A program made the translations under genes and the position numbers. A model generated the notes under the pieces. That model searched no databases. It was not told the origin of the DNA and saw only the letters and a list, made by a program, of their open reading frames with translations. From CAYJKB01 sp964370625 (GTDB lineage: Bacteria > Bacillota > Clostridia > Oscillospirales > Butyricicoccaceae), in NCBI GenBank assembly GCA_964370625.1, contig CAYJKB010000040.1, positions 1 through 19,943 of the forward strand: a stretch of 19,943 bases of DNA, in the 5' to 3' direction. Shown here piece by piece: positions 1 through 7,390 of the stretch. Numbering within the stretch: the first letter of the stretch is position 1; every line of letters begins with the position of its first letter.

Positions 1-978
1 CGCTGTGTCAGTTCCATTTACTAGCACTTTTGATGGTGTAGATAATGCTGATACTGTAGTCGCTGGTGCTTGTGGTTCTGGTTCTGGAGTAGGTTCGGTA
101 GTAGTTGGAGGGGTTGTTATCCCTACATTTGTAATTGTACCACTTGGATATGAATAAGTTGATGTGCTTGTTGTAAATTCATCTGCTGAACGAATATTTA
201 CTGGGTCACCTGATTTTGCTTTTATATCAAGCACATAATTACCATGCGGACTTGCTTCAACTGTGGCATATGGGTTATAAGTTGGTTCATCTTTAAAAGA
301 GTCTGTGATTTCAAAGCGTGTTGTATTATATAAGTAACGCATATCTGTTACATAATCTTTACCTGTAAATTTTAAATCAAATTGGAAATAGTCACGACCC
401 TCTACCCAACCTGTAGGAGCATCCCAAGCAACAAATACTTTATCCCCTTCTTTTTCAAATCGTATATTTGTTGGTGCACCTAGCTGTGCTTGGGGTGGAG
501 TATATACGAAAGGCTCACTTACAACTACTTCACCTATCGGAACAGTTGATGGTGGAATTTCACATTGATAAGCTACAAATACATATGTTCCTGCTTGTGA
601 AAACAAATCACCTATGTGGGATTTTTGATAGCCATCGGGCTCAATTAGATTTGTGCCACCACTTCCTATATATCTACCATCTAAATAAATATCCGTTCTA
701 TACCAAGAGGCGGTATGGTTCATTTGAACACCATTTTCATCAAATTGAAGTTCAGTTCCACCGTCCATTTGAAACGCAAGGTATCCACCCTGTGAAAGAC
801 TATCCCAGTTCAAGTTATATGGTGTATATCCAGCTGTTTTTGAATCAGCTACAAGATTTTGAGTGTCAGCAACTCCACCAGATAATCCAAATTCATTAGT
901 CGCTCCTGCAAATGGCATCATCGCTACTGCCATGCATACAGTAATTAACATTGCTAAGGTTTTCTTAAATTTTCTCAT
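1..978 (-). CDS. Secreted modular surface protein, N-terminal 326 residues (partial)
   Basis: The frame is open from an ATG at 976-978 to the window edge, giving 326 residues without a stop; the C-terminus lies outside. Residues 1-26 form a Sec signal peptide (MRKFKK, hydrophobic core, cleavage after AGA). Residues about 45-160 are a beta-rich region with many aromatic residues. Residues about 168-260 look fibronectin-III-like (it begins PTNIRF and contains VFVAWDAPTGW). Residues 288-306 are a Pro/Thr/Glu linker, followed by a segment reading VLVNGTD. In clostridial secreted proteins that pattern usually opens a copper-amine-oxidase-N-like stalk repeat, so I infer such a repeat beyond the edge. 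An AAAGGA ribosome site lies about 10 bases upstream of the ATG. Function unknown; probably a cell-surface or extracellular binding protein. Confidence 0.8.
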   Translation of the reverse strand, partial: MRKFKKTLAMLITVCMAVAMMPFAGATNEFGLSGGVADTQNLVADSKTAGYTPYNLNWDSLSQGGYLAFQMDGGTELQFDENGVQMNHTASWYRTDIYLDGRYIGSGGTNLIEPDGYQKSHIGDLFSQAGTYVFVAYQCEIPPSTVPIGEVVVSEPFVYTPPQAQLGAPTNIRFEKEGDKVFVAWDAPTGWVEGRDYFQFDLKFTGKDYVTDMRYLYNTTRFEITDSFKDEPTYNPYATVEASPHGNYVLDIKAKSGDPVNIRSADEFTTSTSTYSYPSGTITNVGITTPPTTTEPTPEPEPQAPATTVSALSTPSKVLVNGTDTA

Positions 979-1027
979 TTTAATCTCGTCCTTTCAACAT
1001 TTGTTTATTATGCCAATAACTACCCCC

Positions 1028-1056
1028 ATTATATCCCCATTTCCATTAAAAGTCAA
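1028..1056 (-). promoter_or_regulatory. Promoter of the secreted-protein gene
   Basis: On the minus strand TTGACT (1056-1051) and TATAAT (1033-1028) are separated by 17 bases. This is a near-perfect housekeeping-sigma promoter that would start transcription about 40 bases upstream of the start codon at 978. It shows the secreted-protein gene is transcribed on its own and not only by readthrough from rny. Confidence 0.8.
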
Positions 1057-1068
1057 TAAAAAATCAAA

Positions 1069-1092
1069 AGCCATAACCTGTCGGCTATGGCT
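1069..1092 (-). terminator. Terminator-like hairpin, distal copy
   Basis: AGCCATA (1069-1075) pairs with TATGGCT (1086-1092). On the minus strand the stem is followed by a T-rich run (TTTTGATTTTTT), as in an intrinsic terminator for transcripts coming from rny. The surrounding 29 bases (1064-1092) recur at 1279-1307 with one difference. Confidence 0.55.
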
Positions 1093-1120
1093 CAGCGTGT
1101 CGAAAAAGTTCGACACGCTG
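1093..1120. repeat. Perfect 12-bp inverted repeat
   Basis: CAGCGTGTCGAA (1093-1104) pairs perfectly with 1109-1120 around the 4-base loop AAAG. It abuts the AGCCATA hairpin on one side and the palindromic element at 1121 on the other. It could be part of that element or a second terminator stem; neither strand has a T-run directly after it. Confidence 0.7.
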
Positions 1121-1282
1121 GTGGCTGCCTAAAAACGCTGAAAGTCGAGGCGTGGAAACTTTCAAACAAGGGAGCATATGTGGTATATGTGACCGAAATT
1201 TGCAAGTTTTCAGAACGATGAAAGCAAATTTTTTGACGACTTTAGTTCAAATTTTGTGTTTTCAGGGTTTTTTGACAGTCAA
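1121..1282. mobile_element. MITE-like palindromic intergenic element, about 160 bp
   Basis: The ends form an imperfect terminal inverted repeat: GGCTGCCTAAAAACGCTGAAA at the left resembles the reverse complement of the right end, which reads GACTGTCAAAAAACCCTGAAA. Nested inside are AAAGTCG (1141-1147) against CGACTTT (1237-1243), GGAAACTTTCAAA against TTTGCAAGTTTTC, and a central CATAT/ATATG. The whole segment can therefore fold into one long cruciform or RNA hairpin. It has no plausible coding frame. It is flanked by 29-base direct copies of a terminator hairpin with one mismatch. A short remnant of the right end occurs at 12776-12802. The label MITE-like is inferred from structure only. Confidence 0.55.
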
Positions 1283-1309
1283 AAGCCATAACCTATCGGC
1301 TATGGCTTT
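1282..1309 (-). terminator. Terminator-like hairpin downstream of rny
   Basis: AAAGCCATA (1282-1290) pairs with TATGGCTTT (1301-1309), giving a 9-bp stem 17 bases past the rny stop codon. The T-run on the minus strand is short (TTTT), so termination may be partial. The hairpin at 1069-1092 is a second copy. Confidence 0.6.
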
Positions 1310-1325
1310 AATGTATATATATTAT

Positions 1326-2867
1326 CTATTTAGCATATTCAATTGCACGTGTTTCACGAACCATATGAATTTTAATTTGTCCAGGGTATGAAAGTTCACC
1401 TTCGATTTGTTTTGCAATATCACGAGCAAGTAAAATCATGTTTGCATCATCAACAATTTCAGGTTTAACAATAATACGAATTTCACGACCAGCTTGAATT
1501 GCAAATGATTTATCAACACCTTCTGTTGTGTTTGCAATTTCTTCAAGTCGCTCAAGTCTTTTGATATAAGCTTCAAGGTTTTCACGTCTTGCCCCAGGCC
1601 TTGCAGCAGAAATTGCATCAGCAGCTTGAACTAGACATGCGATAATAGTTGTAGCTTCAATATCTCCATGATGTGCTGCAATTGCATGAATAACTTCGTT
1701 ATTTTCTTTGTATTTACGAGCAAGTTCAACACCAATATCAACATGAGAGCCTTCAACTTCGTGGTCAACAGCTTTGCCTAAATCATGAAGTAGTCCTGCA
1801 CGTTTTGCTAACGTTGGATCAACACCAAGTTCTGATGCTAAAATTCCAGCAACATGTGCAACTTCAATTGAATGACGAAGTACATTTTGACCATAGCTTG
1901 TACGATATCTCATACGTCCTAAAAGTTTAATAATTTCAGGGTGTACATTATGGATACCCACTTCAAAAATAGCGTTTTCACCTTCAGTTTTGATAGTTTG
2001 TTCAATCTCACGACGAGCTTTTTCAACCATTTCTTCAATTCTTGCTGGGTGAATACGTCCATCAATTATTAATTTTTCAAGTGCAACTCTTGCGATTTCA
2101 CGACGAACAGGGTCAAAAGATGATAGCGTGATAGCTTCTGGCGTATCATCAATGATAAGGTCAACCCCTGTTAATGTTTCAAGTGTACGAATATTTCGTC
2201 CTTCACGTCCGATAATTCTACCTTTCATTTCATCGCTAGGAAGTGGCACAACAGATACTGTAGCTTCTGCAACATGGTCTGCTGCACAACGCTGTATAGC
2301 ATGTGAAATAAGTTCACGAGCTGTGGCATCTGCTTCTTCTTTCATCTTATTATTAATTTCACGAAGTTTTGCTGCTGCATCTTGTTTTGCATCTGCTTCA
2401 ACTAAACTGATTAAGTATTCACGAGCTTCCTCTTTAGAAAATCCTGAAATTTTCTCTAAAACTTCAAGATGAGCTTTTTTAAGTTGCTCTGCTTCTTCAG
2501 TTATTTTATCTGCATTTACAAGTTTTGCAGCTAAATCTTCTGCCTTTTTCTCTGCGTTTTCAATCTTTTTGTCAAGTGTTTCCTCTTTTTGAACTAGTCT
2601 ATGCTCTTGTTTTTGAACTTCAGCACGACGTTCTTTTAAATCTTTTTCAGATTCTGTACGATTTTTGTGAATTTCCTCTTTAGCTTCGAGCAAAACTTCA
2701 CGCTTTTTTGATTCTGCTGACTTTATAGCTTCATTAATTATTCTATTAGCTTCAGTTTCAGCACTTCCGATTTCTTTTTCTGCAATACGTTTTCTATAAG
2801 TAAACCCAATGATTATCCCAACTAGAACCCCTATTATAAGAAAAATTACACTCATTATATCTGGCAT
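1326..2867 (-). CDS. rny: Ribonuclease Y
   Basis: Endoribonuclease that starts mRNA decay at the membrane in Firmicutes. The 513 residues match the usual family length. An N-terminal membrane anchor (residues 5-23) is followed by a long charged coiled coil (about 25-165). A KH RNA-binding domain (about 205-270) contains GRIIGREGRNI, and the HD domain carries the catalytic pair H361-D362 in LLHDLGKAVDHE. The ATG at 2865-2867 is preceded by AAGGAGG with 13 bases of spacing, and an in-frame stop directly upstream rules out a longer protein. The gene diverges from lexA and has its own promoter at 2942-2970. Nothing is missing or unusual in the catalytic parts. Confidence 0.98.
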   Translation of the reverse strand: MPDIMSVIFLIIGVLVGIIIGFTYRKRIAEKEIGSAETEANRIINEAIKSAESKKREVLLEAKEEIHKNRTESEKDLKERRAEVQKQEHRLVQKEETLDKKIENAEKKAEDLAAKLVNADKITEEAEQLKKAHLEVLEKISGFSKEEAREYLISLVEADAKQDAAAKLREINNKMKEEADATARELISHAIQRCAADHVAEATVSVVPLPSDEMKGRIIGREGRNIRTLETLTGVDLIIDDTPEAITLSSFDPVRREIARVALEKLIIDGRIHPARIEEMVEKARREIEQTIKTEGENAIFEVGIHNVHPEIIKLLGRMRYRTSYGQNVLRHSIEVAHVAGILASELGVDPTLAKRAGLLHDLGKAVDHEVEGSHVDIGVELARKYKENNEVIHAIAAHHGDIEATTIIACLVQAADAISAARPGARRENLEAYIKRLERLEEIANTTEGVDKSFAIQAGREIRIIVKPEIVDDANMILLARDIAKQIEGELSYPGQIKIHMVRETRAIEYAK

Positions 2868-2941
2868 TTAACAGACAGCACCTCCTTGTTTTTAATGTAT
2901 ACGTGAAATACACTTAAATTAAATATAAATATACAACTATA

Positions 2942-2970
2942 ATTGTAAAACTATTTGTGCAATATGTCAA
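2942..2970 (-). promoter_or_regulatory. rny promoter
   Basis: The minus strand has TTGACA (2970-2965), a 17-base spacer and TACAAT (2947-2942). The predicted start point is near 2935, giving a leader of about 68 bases before the rny start codon. Confidence 0.8.
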
Positions 2971-3020
2971 GGAAAATCCTTGTAATTCTATAGTATCGTG
3001 CTTGTAATTTCGTAATTACG

Positions 3021-3032
3021 GAACAAATGTTT
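3021..3032 (+). promoter_or_regulatory. LexA operator (SOS box)
   Basis: GAACAAATGTTT fits the Firmicutes LexA box GAAC-N4-GTTC with one mismatch in the last half-site. It overlaps the -35 element of the lexA promoter, the usual position for self-repression. The inference that lexA-recG is SOS-controlled rests on this site. Confidence 0.7.
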
Positions 3033-3059
3033 GATTTTTGTTTTAATTTAATGTATAAT
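3031..3059 (+). promoter_or_regulatory. lexA-recG promoter
   Basis: TTGATT (3031-3036), a 17-base spacer and TATAAT (3054-3059). The -35 hexamer shares bases with the SOS box at 3021-3032. Transcription would start about 30 bases before the lexA start codon. Confidence 0.8.
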
Positions 3060-3097
3060 TAAGAGTATATAATAGCAATAATTTAAGAGGTGATCAA

Positions 3098-3691
3098 ATG
3101 AAATCGTTGTCCGATAAACAAAAGAATATTCTAAATTATATTGAACAGTATTCTTTGGAACATGGCTTTCCTCCTGCTGTGCGTGAAATTTGTAGAGCTG
3201 TTGGTTTAAGTTCTCCTTCTACTGTTCATACACATATTAATACATTATGTGAAAAAGGCTATCTATCTCGTGATACTAGAAAGCCACGTTCTTTAATTGT
3301 TACAGGCTCTAAGCGTCCTGTGCTTCCTCAAATTCCTCTTTTAGGAAGTGTCGCTGCTGGTAGCCCTATTTTAGCTGAAGAAAATATTGAAAGCTATGTG
3401 TCTTTTGATGTTAATGCCTCTAATGCTGATTATTTTGCACTGAAAATTCGTGGAAATTCTATGATTGATGCAGGAATTTTTGATGGTGATACTGTGATTG
3501 TAAAATCTGTGCCTGTCGCAAGACATAATGATATTGTAATCGCTCTTATTGACGATGAGGCAACTTGCAAACGGTTGTATATGAAAAATAATGAAATCTT
3601 GCTTATGCCTGAAAATGCAGATTATAGCCCTATTGATGGTAAAGAATGCTCTATTTTAGGCATAGTTACAGGACTTATGAGAAGTTACTAA
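3098..3691 (+). CDS. lexA: LexA repressor / self-cleaving SOS regulator
   Basis: Transcriptional repressor of the SOS regulon, inactivated by RecA-stimulated self-cleavage. The N-terminal winged helix-turn-helix (residues 1-68) has the typical opening LSDKQKNILNYIEQY and the segment PPAVREICRAVGLSSPSTVHTH. The cleavage site is Ala87-Gly88 in SVAAGSP. The catalytic dyad is Ser121 (GNSM) and Lys158 (ATCKRL); the residue before the lysine is Cys rather than the common Val. The length of 197 residues is normal. AGAGGTG lies 6 bases before the ATG. An SOS box overlaps the promoter, and recG follows with a 2-base gap. Confidence 0.97.
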   Translation: MKSLSDKQKNILNYIEQYSLEHGFPPAVREICRAVGLSSPSTVHTHINTLCEKGYLSRDTRKPRSLIVTGSKRPVLPQIPLLGSVAAGSPILAEENIESYVSFDVNASNADYFALKIRGNSMIDAGIFDGDTVIVKSVPVARHNDIVIALIDDEATCKRLYMKNNEILLMPENADYSPIDGKECSILGIVTGLMRSY

Positions 3692-3693
3692 TT

Positions 3694-5730
3694 ATGGAAA
3701 TACGTTTTGTAAAGGGAATAGGTCCTGTTAAAGCTTTAGCACTTTCAAAACTAAATATTCATACAACTGCTGATATTCTTACATTTTATCCAAGAAGCTA
3801 TGAGGATAGAACAAAAATATCCACACTAAAAGATGCTGAAATTGGTGAAAATCTTTGCTTTGAATTAACTGTTGCAACTTCGCCACGTTCGAATTTGCTT
3901 GTTGGTGGCAAAAATTTAGTTAGTTTCACTGCTGTAGATGAAACAAGCAGTATTCAAGTTGCTTTTTTCAACAATAAGTATATTATAAACAAACTCGAAG
4001 TCGGTAACACTTATATATTTTTTGGAAAAATCAGCTTGTCAGGCACAAAACGCCAATTAGTTAATCCAATTTTTGATAATTTGGATGCTAAAGGCAATCA
4101 AACTATGAAAATCGAACCTATTTATCCTTTAACTTCTGGAATTACCAGCAAGGATATAAAAAAAGTTGTAACTTCTGCTCTTGCGTGTGAGCAAATGCCA
4201 CAAGAATATTTATCGCCAAAAGTATTATCAAAATATGATTTGATTTCATTTGATAAAGCTGTTTTTCAAATTCATAATCCAGATTCTATGGAAAATGCAT
4301 TGATTGCTCGTAAACGCATAATTTTTGATGAATTATTACTGTTATCCTGTGCATTAACAGGACTGCGTGACCGTAGACAGGATTTACAGGGGATTAAATT
4401 TGATAATTTAGATTTATCAGCATTTTTCTCTGCTCTCCCCTTTTCGCCAACTAATGCACAAATGCGTGTGATTGAAGAAATCATTTCTGATATTCGTGAT
4501 AGAAAAATGATGTCTAGAATTGTTCAAGGTGATGTTGGAAGTGGTAAAACTGCTGTCGCAGCTGCTTTATGTGTGCTTGCTTGCCAAAATGGTTTTCAAA
4601 GTGCTGTTATGGCTCCAACAGAAATCCTTGCTTCGCAACACGTTGAAACGCTTTCGCAAATGCTAAAAGATTTTAATATTAATATAGTATTATTAACAGG
4701 CAATATGTCTGCAAAAGCAAAGCGACAGGTTTTAGCTCAGATTGAAGATGGTACAGCACAAATAATTGTCGGCACTCATGCTTTAATTAGCGATAATGTG
4801 AATTTTCATAATCTTGCTTGTGTCATTGCAGATGAACAGCATAGATTTGGCGTTAATGCACGTGCAAAACTTGCGAATAAAGCAAATAGTCCTCATGTGT
4901 TGGTTATGTCAGCAACACCAATCCCTCGTTCACTAGCTCTTATCATCTATGGCGACCTTGATTTATCAGTGATTGATGAAATGCCAAAAGGCAGAAAACC
5001 AATTGAAACTTATGCTGTAGGCAAAAAGATGCATGATAGAATTTATGCATTTATTGATAAGCTAGTTTCACAGGGTAGGCAAGCATATATAGTTTGTCCT
5101 ATGATAGCTGAAAATGCTGAATACGATGATACATTATATGACGTAGAGGGATATTTAAATGATTTATCACAAGGAGTATTTAAACATTTATCTGTTGCTG
5201 CCTTGCATGGCAAAACCCATAAGACAGAAAAAGCTCGTATTATGTCTGAATTTGCAAATGGAAATATTGATGTATTAATCGCAACAACTGTAATTGAAGT
5301 TGGAATAAATGTTCCAAATGCAGCTATAATGGTAATTGAAGATGGTCATAGATTTGGTTTATCTCAATTGCATCAGCTTCGTGGGCGTGTTGGACGTGGC
5401 GAATATAGCTCTTATTGTGTTGTGTTTGGTGCTGACAAGGGAGAAAAGGCTAGAGATAGGCTTAAAATTTTTTCTGAAACAAATGATGGTTTTAAAATTG
5501 CATCAGAAGATTTAAAGATACGTGGCCCTGGTGACTTTTTCGGCACTCGTCAACATGGCTTGCCTACGCTTAAAATGGCAGACCTTACAGAAGATATGGA
5601 AATTTTATATAAAGCTCAAGCACTTGCAAAACATATTTTAGAAAAAGACCCAACTCTTGAAAAGCACACTGAACTACGTGCAAGAGTTCATAAAATGCTT
5701 AATGGAGATAATCAAAATACATTTAACTAA
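3694..5730 (+). CDS. recG: ATP-dependent DNA helicase RecG
   Basis: Branch-migration helicase that remodels stalled forks and Holliday junctions. I place the start at the ATG at 3694, because the protein then opens MEIRFVKGIGP like other RecG proteins; an upstream ATG at 3646 would add 16 unrelated residues inside lexA. Of 678 residues, about 1-145 hold the wedge/OB region, with the hallmark FYPRSYEDRT at 31-40. Walker A is GDVGSGKT (279-286), motif II is DEQH (380-383), motif III is SATPIPRS, and motif VI is QLRGRVGRG (561-569). The gene is 2 bases behind lexA, so translation is probably coupled. Confidence 0.98.
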   Translation: MEIRFVKGIGPVKALALSKLNIHTTADILTFYPRSYEDRTKISTLKDAEIGENLCFELTVATSPRSNLLVGGKNLVSFTAVDETSSIQVAFFNNKYIINKLEVGNTYIFFGKISLSGTKRQLVNPIFDNLDAKGNQTMKIEPIYPLTSGITSKDIKKVVTSALACEQMPQEYLSPKVLSKYDLISFDKAVFQIHNPDSMENALIARKRIIFDELLLLSCALTGLRDRRQDLQGIKFDNLDLSAFFSALPFSPTNAQMRVIEEIISDIRDRKMMSRIVQGDVGSGKTAVAAALCVLACQNGFQSAVMAPTEILASQHVETLSQMLKDFNINIVLLTGNMSAKAKRQVLAQIEDGTAQIIVGTHALISDNVNFHNLACVIADEQHRFGVNARAKLANKANSPHVLVMSATPIPRSLALIIYGDLDLSVIDEMPKGRKPIETYAVGKKMHDRIYAFIDKLVSQGRQAYIVCPMIAENAEYDDTLYDVEGYLNDLSQGVFKHLSVAALHGKTHKTEKARIMSEFANGNIDVLIATTVIEVGINVPNAAIMVIEDGHRFGLSQLHQLRGRVGRGEYSSYCVVFGADKGEKARDRLKIFSETNDGFKIASEDLKIRGPGDFFGTRQHGLPTLKMADLTEDMEILYKAQALAKHILEKDPTLEKHTELRARVHKMLNGDNQNTFN

Positions 5731-5742
5731 AGAGGTAATCAA

Positions 5743-6150
5743 ATGAAAAATTCACAAAAAGCTGTCGCACTGCATGATAAAGGTTATAACTGCTGTCAAT
5801 CTGTAGCTTGTGTCTATGCTGATAAACTAGGTATTGATGAAAGCATTATTTTTCGTAGCACAGAAGCTTTCGGACTTGGTGTCAGTGGACAAAAAGAAAT
5901 TTGTGGTGCTGTCACTGGTATCGCCTATGTATTAGGTAGCTTACTCAGTTCAGGTGGTGTCGAAAATGGAATTACAAAGGGCAAAACTTATAAAACTGTA
6001 AATCCTGTTATTGAACAATTTAAAGAGAAAAATACATCTATTATATGTAAGGAGCTTTTAGGTGATGAAGGTCATCCTAAATTGCGTTCATGTCAAGGAT
6101 GTATTGAAGATGCATGTGATTTAATCGATGAGTTTTTAAAGCAAGTGTAA
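5743..6150 (+). CDS. C_GCAxxG_C_C family (redox/metal-type) small protein
   Basis: A 135-residue cysteine-rich protein that I assign to the C_GCAxxG_C_C family, whose function is not established. The visible signature is YNCCQSV (Cys17, Cys18), then GLGVSGQKEICGAVTGIAYVLG with Cys54, Cys102, and C-x2-C-x4-C at 117, 120 and 125. The paired Cys17-Cys18 replaces the more common NCAQ. The spacing suggests metal or Fe-S binding or disulfide exchange, but that is inference. It follows recG by 12 bases with AGAGGTAATC before the ATG and ends at a strong terminator, so it is probably the last gene of the lexA operon. Confidence 0.85.
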   Translation: MKNSQKAVALHDKGYNCCQSVACVYADKLGIDESIIFRSTEAFGLGVSGQKEICGAVTGIAYVLGSLLSSGGVENGITKGKTYKTVNPVIEQFKEKNTSIICKELLGDEGHPKLRSCQGCIEDACDLIDEFLKQV

Positions 6151-6183
6151 AAAAAGGTGTGACGAATTTCGTCACACCTTTTT
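6151..6183. terminator. Bidirectional terminator between the lexA operon and thiT
   Basis: A perfect 16-bp inverted repeat (6151-6166 with 6168-6183) around one unpaired T. It reads A5, then GGTGTGACGAA, T, and the complementary arm ending in T5. Both strands end in a T-run, so it can stop transcription from both sides. The thiT stop codon overlaps its right end. Confidence 0.92.
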
Positions 6184-6757
6184 ATAACATCATATCATCA
6201 TGCTTTGCATTCTTTTTAATTTGGAACAGCAAACTTGCTCCAATCATTGTAAATATTAGTTCAGGTATTATATAGCTTGCATTATATACTGCTGAATAAG
6301 CAATTGGCGACCACCCTTCATATGCATTGCTTGAAAAAAGTAAAACCCCAGAAGTTAAGTGGCATAAAAATCTTATCAACAACGCAAGTGTAACACCTGC
6401 ATACACGCCTTTCAATTCATATTTTACAAAAGCTCCTGAAATACCTATTGCTGTAAAGGCGATTAAATAATCAACTATTAAACTTGCAATTAGCACATCT
6501 TCTGAAACACCCCATGACAGCAAATCAAAATATCCTATGACTGCTTGAAAACATGCAAAAATGAATGAACAAAAAAATCCCCATTTAGTCCCATATGAAA
6601 TAGAAATCATGGCAACTGGCAATAAGGATAACATAGTTATCGAGCCACCCATAGGCATTTCAAACACTGTTACAAAACTTAAAATCGTTGAAAGAATGAC
6701 TGAAATTGTAACAGACATTAATTTTATTTTTCTTTTTGAAAGTTGAATGAAAATCAC
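6182..6757 (-). CDS. thiT: Energy-coupling thiamine transporter S component ThiT
   Basis: Membrane substrate-binding (S) component of an ECF transporter that takes up thiamine with a shared energizing module. The product of at most 191 residues has about six hydrophobic segments. Family signatures visible are FEMPMGGSITMLSLLPVAMIS near the first membrane helices, then DYLIAFTAIGISG, RFLCHLTSGVLLF and YNASYIIPE. The start is uncertain. The frame opens with a GTG at 6755-6757, but that GTG lies inside the ribosome site GAGGTG. The next properly spaced codon is an ATT at 6746-6748, and the first ATG (6716-6718) has no ribosome site. A clear promoter lies upstream, and I see no TPP riboswitch. 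No ECF ATPase genes are in the window. Confidence 0.9.
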   Translation of the reverse strand: MIFIQLSKRKIKLMSVTISVILSTILSFVTVFEMPMGGSITMLSLLPVAMISISYGTKWGFFCSFIFACFQAVIGYFDLLSWGVSEDVLIASLIVDYLIAFTAIGISGAFVKYELKGVYAGVTLALLIRFLCHLTSGVLLFSSNAYEGWSPIAYSAVYNASYIIPELIFTMIGASLLFQIKKNAKHDDMML

Positions 6758-6836
6758 CTCTTTCTATTTCTATGAAAAATATACTATTATTAGCAAATAA
6801 ACAGCTAAAACTCATATAGAATTTACACTTAAAATA

Positions 6837-6865
6837 AGTATATAATGTAAGCACTATCTTGTCAA
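6837..6865 (-). promoter_or_regulatory. thiT promoter
   Basis: TTGACA (6865-6860), a 17-base spacer and TATACT (6842-6837) on the minus strand. The start point would be near 6830, leaving a leader of about 75-80 bases, too short for a TPP riboswitch. Confidence 0.8.
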
Positions 6866-6951
6866 TAATTTTAAGGTGTAAAAACAGCTTGTTTTTTTGC
6901 AAAAACACATTAAATTTTTACTTTCAACGCCAATGTCGAAAAAATGTAAAT

Positions 6952-7048
6952 TTTGATAGGTATATATGGCTAACTGCGAATTATGGAAATATTTGTAAAT
7001 ATAAGGCTCATTTTTCGTAAAAATTTACCTATCTTGCACAGAGTTAGC
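6952..7048. repeat. Interleaved inverted repeats, possible pseudoknot
   Basis: GATAGGTA (6955-6962) is complementary to TACCTATC (7026-7033), and GGCTAAC (6968-6974) nearly so to AGTTAGC (7042-7048). The two pairings cross, which is an H-type pseudoknot order. TTTGATAGGTA (6952-6962) is also the exact reverse complement of 7370-7380, next to the ribosome site of the 3D gene. I see no gene in 6866-7073 and no convincing forward promoter before it, so it may instead be a protein-binding or degenerate repeat region. Confidence 0.4.
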
Positions 7049-7073
7049 TTTATCATGTTGGTGCTTTTGGTAC

Positions 7074-7102
7074 TTGTATAATTACATTCAATATGCTATT
7101 AT
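7074..7102 (+). promoter_or_regulatory. Candidate promoter of the 3D-domain gene
   Basis: TTGTAT (7074-7079), a 17-base spacer and TATTAT (7097-7102), with an upstream TGC that makes an extended -10. It implies a leader of about 280 bases before the start codon at 7391. The hexamers are weaker than at other promoters here. Confidence 0.55.
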
Positions 7103-7190
7103 TAACTATATTTTTAAGACTTATATAAATTTTCCGTAAGTTTATGTCTGAAAAAATATAAAATTAACCCCATTTTAATATGGAAAAATA

Positions 7191-7390
7191 TCATTGATTT
7201 AATAGTAGTTTATTATAAAATCAGTGATGAAATAGGTATAGCTGAAAGTGATGAAATTATCGCTTTGAATTAAAATGCAATCTCCGTGTGTTTTAGCTAC
7301 AAAATTCAGTGAATAAATATGGATAAAATACATATAATATCCATATACTCAGAATTTTGGATTTAGGTCTACCTATCAAAGGAGGAAACT
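7191..7390 (+). promoter_or_regulatory. Candidate structured leader RNA before the 3D-domain gene
   Basis: A hairpin (TCATTGATTT 7191-7200 with 7218-7227) precedes what can be drawn as a three-way junction. P1 is ATAGGTA (7232-7238) with TACCTAT (7370-7376). P2 is TAGCT (7239-7243) with AGCTA (7295-7299), capped by AAAGTGAT/ATCGCTTT (7245-7252/7259-7266). P3 is CAAAATTC (7300-7307) with GAATTTTG (7352-7359), carrying an inner 9-bp stem (7317-7325/7338-7346). P1/P2 and P2/P3 abut without gaps. TCTCC (7281-7285) could pair with the ribosome site GGAGG (7381-7385). I recognise no known riboswitch motif. AT-rich sequence makes chance pairing possible. Confidence 0.4.

Noticed and set aside
468..1391. 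Plus-strand open frames of 79-143 codons
   Set aside because: They lie opposite the signal-peptide gene, the palindromic element and the end of rny, lack ribosome sites, and have skewed composition with many His, Gln or Ile residues.
3646..3693. Longer RecG start at 3646
   Set aside because: It would overlap lexA by 46 bases and add residues unlike RecG. The ATG at 3694 gives the usual N-terminus.
7103..7390. ydaO-type c-di-AMP or GEMM c-di-GMP riboswitch
   Set aside because: The conserved motifs of those classes are not present in the leader.
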